Shown: one piece after another, positions 56,916 to 64,000 of the stretch
How positions within the stretch are numbered: the first letter of the stretch is position 1
How the letters are laid out: each line of letters starts with the position of its first letter
From: Ampelocalamus luodianensis
Lineage: Eukaryota; Streptophyta; Magnoliopsida; Poales; Poaceae
NCBI GenBank assembly: GCA_036346255.1
Contig: CM070623.1
Span: forward strand, 8,412,407 to 8,476,406
Length of the DNA stretch: 64,000 nucleotides
Reading direction: 5' to 3'
The notes under the pieces: model-generated
The model's input: only the letters and a program-made list of their open reading frames with translations
The model's database searches: none
What the model was told of the DNA's origin: nothing
Translations under genes and position numbers: made by a program

Positions 56916-57210
56916 TGTAAATTATCATATGTATTTTGTGGAAGCGTTGTCACCTCGTCTCGAGGCCGCGTATCTTTATTAATAGGGCCAGCTAAACCAC
57001 CGAAAGATTACAGGAGGTGCGCATGTCGTGCATATCTGGTGGTTGCCAAAACACCAGATCACAAGGATCCTATTCTATCTCTAGTTGATACAATACATCA
57101 ATCCTTCCTATACATAGTATACACGAGTTATGGCAACAACAGAGATATGCGCGATGCACATGATTGAGTACAATCTTCATGATATCAAGATCTAAACTTT
57201 CTTATTAACA
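56916..57210 (-). repeat. TE5 5' LTR
   Basis: It is 295 bp, TGTAAATTATC...TTAACA on the plus strand, followed by TGTGT. It lacks the minisatellite present in the left copy. Confidence 0.88.
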
Positions 57211-57215
57211 TGTGT

Positions 57216-57298
57216 GACTTTATCGAATTTTTTTTACCAAAATAGCGTTGTTTCGAACGGCATTAGCAAAAACGACAGCAAGCTGATTCGAGGGTTTC
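57216..57298. repeat. Left arm of an imperfect inverted repeat (partner near 62945-63025)
   Basis: GAATTTTTTTTACCAAAATAGCGTTGTTTCGAACGGCATTAGCAAAAACG-like sequence here is matched, in reverse complement, by sequence at about 62953-63022, at roughly 70 percent by eye over some 68 bp. It may be the terminal repeat of an old DNA transposon or two opposed copies of a small repeat. Confidence 0.45.
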
Positions 57299-57884
57299 TG
57301 TGGGGACCCCGGAGTTATCTCCGTAAAACCGAGACTAATCAAGGTTTTAGGGACATAACTCTAGATCTCCAGAGGATGGATTCCAACTTAACTCCATCTA
57401 AATGAGAGGCCGAACTCCAATTGGAGCCCCGACGATCATGCGCGTCGCTCCTCTGCGAGCACTACATGATTGTCGGTTCTCCAATAAGTCAAGCGCTACA
57501 CTTAGTGAGTTAAATAGGAAGCCATGAACAACGAGTATGACTTATATTGGCTCCCAAGATCAGCGACCAATATAACCATACTCTCCTTCAACGTTGATTA
57601 CATCCATACAACAACCATACATAAATAGTTCAAAAGACATACAACAAAGTTCCAGGTTTACAACTAATACAAGTGGCCGACCGGCCAAATTTAAAGGAAA
57701 GTGTTAAGTAGCAGCGGAAATAAGGAAATAAACCAAAAGGCCAGCAGTGGTATGCCACACAACCCATCGGCAACCAACTGAGAGCTAAAGATAGCACACT
57801 ACTCATCGGTGTCGCCTAAATCAACACCGACGAGCTCGTCGATCTCATTATCTTCCTCACCGTAAAGCCAAGAAACATCCGTTG

Positions 57885-57899
57885 AGTACAAAGAGTACT
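57885..57899. other. AGTAC hairpin in TE8
   Basis: AGTAC-AAAGA-GTACT forms a 5-bp stem at the place corresponding to the perfect 10-bp hairpin of TE2. Confidence 0.45.
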
Positions 57900-58223
57900 G
57901 CAGTCTTACACAAATAAAAATAGTTATGCATAAGGTCGTTCAAAGGAAGGGCTCATATTGGCTTAGCTTTGCGAAAACGACGCAATACTGAACAACCTAC
58001 ACATACTAGTTTTTCAAGTGTCATTTCAAAATCAGATTTGAAGTAGAAGTAAAACATGTGAATAAGTGATAAATTCAATAACAAAAGAATCATACTAAAA
58101 ACAAAGTGGCGGTCCACTTTGATACAACAACAAGCATGAACATCCCATTCATGACGATACCAAGTTATAACCACAATTTCAATTCAAAATCTAACAATTA
58201 GCAGTCACAAATTTCAAGCGGTC

Positions 58224-58487
58224 GTCCATAACCGTGGACACGACTATTCGAAATAGATTTATACCCTGCAGGGGTGTACTACTTTACCCACACGACTTGA
58301 TTAGCCCGTAAGCCTCCAGATGCCTCCGAATATAGCATACTTCCTATGGTATGCCGGCCGGGTAAATCAAGATATGGTCATTTTTGCAACAAGATCCCAT
58401 TGAGCTAAGTCCTCAACCCATGGCTCTAAGAACACAAGACGTTAACGCCTCCATCCTATATCCTAGGAAACACAAGGCGTTAACGCC
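58224..58487. other. Hairpin group in TE8
   Basis: Inverted repeats lie at 58224-58239 (GTCC-A/T-GGAC), 58244-58256 (CTATT/AAATAG), 58263-58275 (ACCC-TGCA-GGGGT), 58335-58354 (GCATAC/GTATGC, exact) and 58476-58487 (GGCGTTAACGCC, exact palindrome). Confidence 0.55.
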
Positions 58488-61400
58488 CCATCCTATCGGC
58501 CCAAAAGGAACACGGGATTTCACGGTCCCATGCCCTTACAATTTCACCACCGTGGGACTCAACACAACAAAACCTCCCCCTACTTAACCATACGGCTCCT
58601 AACCCGCGTGTGATAGCACGAAAGCTGCTTGAACAGCAGGTACCCAAAGTTCGGTCCTTAATTGTCCAAACAAGCCAAACCACATACCCAATTCTCGTGC
58701 ACGAAGGCACCATCACTAGCCATCACTTGTCCAGACCAAAAGCTCATTTAGAAAGACAGAATTTAACTTCAAAAACAGATTCGAAGATCTGAAACAAAAG
58801 TATAATGAGAATTGTGTTTATCCCATAATTGTCGGGCTATTCCCGATAATCGAGCTACCGGTTCTAGACTTGCATGGCTAAGCAACTCGAACAACAGTAT
58901 TTCAAACATCCTATCATAATTATTTCAGTACTGGGGTAATTCATGGATAGCCACAATGACAAGATAATAGGATGTGTCTAACTACTCATCACAAAAATAG
59001 CAACATTATAGAACTATCATGCAAGCAATTATCATTGCATCTACCCTAACAAAATTGGGATCAAATATGATGCAAAAAAAAGTTCAAAGGATGCTTGTCT
59101 TGCTGTTAAAGTAGTTCTTCACTCTCAGTAGCGTAAGAGTCAACGTCAATAGGCTCGGAATCTATATAAATACAAGACCGAATAAACATCGAGAAATACT
59201 CCAAAAATCAAAATGCTAAAAAATGCATGGTTTTTCTACAGTAGCTAAGTCATGATTTTAAATGATTTTTGGTGAAAGAATTATTTCATTTTGATTTAGT
59301 ATATGAAAGTCATAGTGGTTTGAATTTCAGATTTCAATATGCCTTCATTTATGTAATTTAATTATGAAGTGAAATTTTGTAGAGCAGTGGCGAGTACATG
59401 TATTATATGGATAATTAGGCAATATTATTACAAGTTCAAAACAGTTGAGTTTGCCTCAATTGGAGTTTTCATGATTTAGTTATGAATTTTCAAAGTTATC
59501 AGTGTTTTCCTTTGTAACAATAATAGTGTTAATAGCTCATTTTCCAAAATAATGCTCTCTGCTACATAGACATGTTGGAAACCAATTTTAATATAAAGTT
59601 CATTAAAAATAAAAATTATCAGAGGTGGTTTCACTTAATTTGGAGTTAAAATGAATTAGTTATGTATTTTCAAAGTTATACATATTTTTCAGCTTACAAA
59701 TAAATGGATTTCGAATTTCATAAAGTATTTATTCCTTTTCTCACCGAACGCCACCTTAGCGCGATCAACGACCGGGGTCCAAAGAATAGTGCATTTTCTA
59801 TTTCACTCAGATATTAAATCGAACCGACATGTGGGTCCCGCCACGACACTGTCCAAAGGACTTGGTCTACCGACACACCCACAAAGCGTACGGGGTTTAA
59901 GTGTTAGGCCCACCCGCCACTCTCTCCCACATCTCTCTCATCCTGTGCGCGGGGCCCACGTGTAAGCGACCCATTAGGATGACTTAGACAGCGATTTAAG
60001 GCTAATCTAATCATTAGGCATTAATGGCCGTCATTTGCCGTAAACGGACAGCTACAGTAGCTGTCCGTGTACGACAATGCGTCCGCGAGGTTGCCCGGCG
60101 GCTTGCCGGCGCTACGCGCCACGGCGGAGCCGGCCAAGGCCTGAGATATGTCCACAATAGACATGCGCATCTTTGAGAAGTGGTGGCGAGGTCTGGGATG
60201 TCCCGCACCGGCGGCTAGCCGGAGCTAAGCGGCGGTGGTTCTACGGCAAACGTGTATGCAGCAAAAAGAGCTCCGCAGCGACATACAAGCGAGTGCCCAG
60301 GGTCCTAGGGACTATGAGTGAGTTACCTGAGCGAAGAATGATGCTCGAGGGAGCTCAGAACCGCTGGGGCTGCGTCGGCGCCGGAGAAAAAAGATGGTGA
60401 GAACACGGCTTCACGTGGATAGGATACTGGAAGCAAAACTAAAACAAATGAATGCTCGGAATAGCATGAAGATCCTATAAGGATGCTGTAATAGCGAGGA
60501 ATCGACATAAGCCTTACCGAAACCACGTGGGAGATGAAGGGTTTGTTCTTCGACCGAAGGCCCAATTTCTTCAAATCCACGAAGTGCTGTCGTGCATTGT
60601 CGAAATAAAATTAGGGGTTATCATAACCATGCTATATGACACGATATGACGCGAAAGAAAGTTCAAGTACCTCACCGGAGACAAGGCTGGCAAGAAGATG
60701 TCCCCGAGTACGCGCTCTGGACGTGAACCGGAGCACGAGAAAGGTCCGAGAGCTACAAACAATGAAGTAGGCTCCCATTAGCAAAAATGGAGAGGGCAAC
60801 GAGTAAGGTATTGAAGGCTACCACCCGGTGGAGACTTACCCGAGTGAAACGCTGATACGAGCCTCCCTCTCCTCGGTCAAACAGAGGAGAAGTGGAGAAA
60901 TTGCTAGGGTTTGGGCGCTAGTTAAAGGTGGACGATGGACGGAACGGAGGCGGCGTTACATGCCGAAGCTCCAGGACAGGTCAATATGGGCGGTGCGGTC
61001 ACGGCGATGACGGAGCTGCTCAGAGCGCTCTCGGCGCGTGGCGCTCGAGCTCTGCTCGTGACAGCCCGAGGAGGGAGAAGCTTTTGACAAATGGGCCCGC
61101 TCGATCAGAGGCTCAAGAATGTGCGGCTCGGTGCGATGAAGTGTTTCAATCGGGACCGTTAGATGGCGAATGGACGGACGAGATTGGCGGGGGTGTTCGG
61201 ACTGATCGAATGATGAGGAGATCTGGGCCGCTGATCCTTGATCCGACGGTTGCATGCGATGGTGCAGTTAGGCGGTCGGGCTGAGTCAGTTCGCCGAGTC
61301 GGCTCGAGCCCGAGGAACAGTGCACCGGTTTGGGTTTAGGGTTTGACTGGGAATTAATTCATTCCTTTTGCTTTGACCAGGGTGCTAAAAATAGAAATAA

Positions 61401-61807
61401 AATTCCTAAAAATGTGAAATAAATCACAGAGGTTCCTGGGGAGGTCTAGTGTCCATAAAAATTATTGAACCCTACTGTTCATAGTATATTTTGTAATATA
61501 AAAATTCAAACTTAGGCTAGGTCTTTAATGGTGTTTGAATTTTCTTAGGATTAAGATCAGTCCCAAAAATTTGGGAAAAATTATATTAATTCATGATAAT
61601 TAATATAGTATTTGAATATATTATTTTCAGGGATACTTTAGTAGTATTTATTTCATTCTTAAATTTGGAGTTCAAATTAAAGTGTATGTTTCATAAGTAT
61701 TTTTGAGATTTTCCAAGTACAATATGTAATTAAAAAGTTTCAAATCATAATGCATGCTAATAAGATGCATAATAAACCTCTTTATTAATTTGAGATATGA
61801 CAGTTTC

Positions 61808-61955
61808 GAGAGTCACAACAGTTGTTGGTCTCGTCATTAGCACTGTTTCGAGGGTCACAACAATTGTTGGCCTCGTGAGGGGGACTCGCCACGTCCCCAC
61901 CTCGCCGCCTCGTCCCAGGAGGACGGGTCACAACAATTGTTGGTCTCGTCATTAA
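61808..61955 (+). repeat. Three copies of a GTCACAACAATTGTTGG repeat
   Basis: Copies start near 61808, 61849 and 61924 with consensus GRGTCACAACARTTGTTGGYCTCGT. The core CAACAATTGTTG is a perfect palindrome in copies two and three. Confidence 0.75.
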
Positions 61956-62229
61956 TTCCACCGTAGACATCAAGAAAAATATCAGCAGCGATTTGTTTCT
62001 CCTCGCGTACGCTTGGCGTTGTGCATGTAGCAGCGCCCCAAAACTCCTTGTGTGCACTTAACAAATACATCCTTTTTGCAGCAGTCCTTGCACGAACCAA
62101 GAGCTTCTTGACTGCATGCAAAAGGAATCTTATGACGTTTGCATGGAGAGAATATAGTGGGACCCATACCATGTATGCTTAGAGCATGAATAATGATATA
62201 GACGATTGTTGTTTGTAATATTCTTCATG
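61956..62229. other. Intergenic stretch without a recognised gene
   Basis: No supported gene or repeat is seen. Short minus-strand frames here are unrelated to any family I recognise. Confidence 0.4.
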
Positions 62230-62232
62230 TTA

Positions 62233-62547
62233 GGGCATGTACAGTGGTTTAGACAGTGGTTGTCTGTAGTACCTTCCATATCATCTATAGACAAAACTAA
62301 ACACAACCTATACAATGAGTTGTCTCGAGTTGTCTATATATGTTCTCCATAAAATGAGGCCATAAAACTTGTGAGTTACAGACGGCATAGATACAACAGC
62401 AAAACAATCGTCTATAAGGGTCTTATAGACTGTCTATTGCATGCTAGACAGCTTCATTCTCTCTCCTTATTCTCTCTCATCCACATCACTAAAAATCTTA
62501 CGTGGCAAAGATAATAGACTGCTGATATCACCCCACTGTATATGCCC
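62233..62547. mobile_element. Tourist-like MITE (PIF/Harbinger type), 315 bp
   Basis: The ends GGGCATGTACAGTGG and CCCCACTGTATATGCCC are terminal inverted repeats. TTA lies at both sides (62230-62232 and 62548-62550), the 3-bp duplication typical of PIF/Harbinger MITEs. There is no coding capacity. Confidence 0.75.
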
Positions 62548-62550
62548 TTA

Positions 62551-62794
62551 TATATAGATAAAATTTAAGACAACTCGTACAATGGCTTGTCTTTAAGTTA
62601 TGTATATATGACCCTACAAACTGTATAGATAACATGGTTACAACAATAAAATAACCATCTATAAGGGTTTTATAGACTGTCTATTGCATGCTAGACAGCT
62701 TTACTTTCTCTCATTGTTCCCTCTCATACATATCTTTAAAAATCTTACGTGACAAAGGTTATAGATTGCTAATATCACCCTACTGCACATACCC
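62551..62794. mobile_element. Second, 5'-truncated copy of the same MITE
   Basis: Internal sequence repeats the first copy (CTATAAGGGTTTTATAGACTG, TTGCATGCTAGACAGCTT, AAAAATCTTACGTG) and ends CTACTGCACATACCC followed by TTA (62795-62797). The left terminal repeat is missing, so it directly abuts the first copy. Confidence 0.7.
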
Positions 62795-62944
62795 TTATTA
62801 GAAGTTTTACGACACAAGAGTCCAAGTGGGAGCCGTAAGCAATAATGAATTAGGCTGTGCATCTCGGCTTAGGTGGCTCCGTCCTAGGGCAGTCGGGGTG
62901 TGGACAGGGCAATGTAGTAGCACGGGAGCCGTCTGTGCCACCAA

Positions 62945-63025
62945 GGAATGGTTTTGCCATCGTTTTTGTTAATGTCACTCGAAACAGTGCTATTTCGGCA
63001 AAAAAAAATTCCGAGTTTGTCAAAA
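62945..63025. repeat. Right arm of the imperfect inverted repeat
   Basis: Read in reverse complement this matches 57216-57290. See that entry. Confidence 0.45.
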
Positions 63026-64000
63026 AAGCAAGACTGGGAGAGAAGATGGTGAATGCGCACACACCACAATCCGATGGGTGCTAGCTGTACTATATAATAC
63101 TAGTTAGATGCCTGTACTTGATAAAAAAATATTATCCCACATATGTACAGTTGCTATCATTGGCCCTCTTTGTTTAGGCTTAGACTTTTTGGTTTATAGC
63201 TTAAAGCCAGCTTTTTGGCTTAATCAGTTTATAAGCCTATAAGCTTTTAAGCCAAACTTTGTTGTTTGGTAGTCAGACTTTTTGTAGAATGTTGGCTTAT
63301 TGAGTTGCGTGTGAAGGATGAAAGGTCTGAAATGCCCTTAAGGGTTTAAAGGATCTTGTTAAGCATATATTTAAACAGTCATTTTTCCATGGGATCTGAA
63401 AATATGACGATACATACATTGGTACATATGAAACAAAATGGATATCGCTCGTAGTACATGCGTGTATTTATTTTGGACATTGCACAACGGAAGAAATGAA
63501 TATAGAAAAGTCAATATAGGATAAAGCAAGTCAATTGCTCCTGGATAATAATAACTGAACTATCCTTGCTCCTTACTCTACAACCCAAAAATTAGAAACA
63601 TGACTTAGCATAAGCAGATGTCTTTCATGCATTAACCTATGAACCTCTATTTTTCACATTCTACCTATGAAATCCTTACCTTTATCTATTGCAATCACAA
63701 CAAAAGCACCCCAATACTACTTTACTGCTAATAAGAAGTTAAGAAGAAGGAACACTGCACTCAAATACAACTTTACTGCTAATAAAAAGTTAAAGAAGGA
63801 ACACTGCAGAGGGCAATCCATTGCGTATGCCGAAACGAAAAGTCGTTTCCTTTGGCCCATTCCACAATTCATTCATCTGCAAATCAAATCTTTGATTAAC
63901 TAAGACACCAACCTAACCACATTATCTGAAACCCCACTACGACAATCTCACATTCATCTGATTCGAATCAACGAACCAATCGACCGCATTTCTACACGCC
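63026..64000. other. Terminal intergenic stretch with a possible MITE end and a short tandem repeat
   Basis: GGCCCTCTTTGTTTAGGCTTAGAC at 63172-63195, followed by AGCTTAAAGCCAGC-type sequence, resembles a Tourist MITE start, but no right end was found. At 63712-63811 a segment of about 53 bp (ACTTTACTGCTAATAA, AAGTTAA, GAAGGAACACTGCA) is repeated twice. No gene is supported. A minus-strand TTTGATTTGCAG near 63880-63891 could be a splice acceptor of something that begins outside the window. Confidence 0.4.

Larger units (their letters stand above)
33712..57210 (-). mobile_element. TE5: Ale-type Ty1-copia element (minus strand), split by TE6
   Basis: Short LTRs (33712-34161 and 56916-57210) flanked by TGTGT bound a Copia element read on the minus strand: gag, protease, integrase, reverse transcriptase, RNase H. 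A tRNA-iMet primer-binding site abuts the right LTR and a polypurine tract abuts the left. TE6 with TE7 inside is inserted in the integrase. Once TE6 and one AATTA copy are removed, the integrase reading frame runs on without a break. The short LTR and gag style suggest the Ale/Retrofit-Hopscotch lineage. Confidence 0.92.
57299..61802 (-). repeat. TE8: 4.5-kb Gypsy-type solo LTR
   Basis: The block starts TGTGGGGACCCCGGAG and ends GATATGACA on the plus strand. It is flanked on both sides by GTTTC (57294-57298 and 61803-61807), an exact 5-bp target-site duplication. It has no gag or pol. Read on the minus strand it has the long-LTR layout seen in TE2 and TE7: a variable part, a hairpin group, then a GTACT hairpin and a 3' part. 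Unequal recombination between the two LTRs of a full element would leave this product. Short open frames inside show no family resemblance. Confidence 0.8.

Noticed and set aside
63667..63903. 78-aa plus-strand open frame near the window end
   Set aside because: It spans a 53-bp tandem repeat, lacks family resemblance, and is K/N-rich as expected for AT-rich intergenic DNA.

Overview
The window is nuclear DNA from a flowering plant, most likely a grass. It consists almost entirely of LTR retrotransposons stacked inside one another. The reasons for this reading are SIRE-type, Ale-type and Tork-type Copia elements, Tat-type and Tekay/Del-type Gypsy elements with very long LTRs, Tourist-like MITEs, and one intron-less host gene for a PGG-domain membrane protein. 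There are no bacterial operons, rRNA or tRNA genes, or CRISPR arrays. The genus cannot be read from the sequence with confidence.

Layout. 1-1524: decayed Tork-like Copia fragment (TE1). 1525 to about 6480: long non-coding Gypsy-type LTR (TE2) with a GACCTCC-rich repeat tract and hairpins. 6709-29559: SIRE-type Copia (TE3) with gag, pol and a second downstream ORF. This second ORF is split by a minus-strand Tat-type Gypsy (TE4, 14831-26454) that carries an ORF antisense to its own pol. 29565-32260: intergenic DNA with short repeats. 32687-33580: PGG-domain membrane protein, the only convincing host gene. 33712-57210: minus-strand Ale-type Copia (TE5), split by a plus-strand SIRE-type Copia (TE6, 36469-54936), which is itself split by a plus-strand Tekay/Del-type Gypsy with a chromodomain-like end (TE7, 43214-52687). 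57299-61802: 4.5-kb minus-strand solo LTR (TE8). 61808-64000: host DNA with short repeats and MITEs.

The nesting is supported by target-site duplications read directly from the sequence: TE4 ACAGT/ACAGT, TE5 TGTGT/TGTGT, TE6 AATTA/AATTA, TE7 CATAG/CATAG, TE8 GTTTC/GTTTC, and TE3 GCTGT/GTTGT with one mismatch. The order of events is therefore TE5, then TE6, then TE7 in the right half, and TE3, then TE4 in the left half.

None of the retroelements has intact coding capacity, because all carry stops, frameshifts or insertions. The signals most worth a second look are not genes. They are a run of eight consecutive hairpins in both TE7 LTRs, with similar hairpin groups in TE2 and TE8; arrays of a CGGT-N3-ACCG palindrome in the LTRs of two different SIRE elements; the long frame-conserved second ORF of TE3; the antisense ORF of TE4; and an 18-bp triplication inside the PGG motif of the host gene. 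All boundaries and repeat comparisons were made by eye; no alignment or database search was run.
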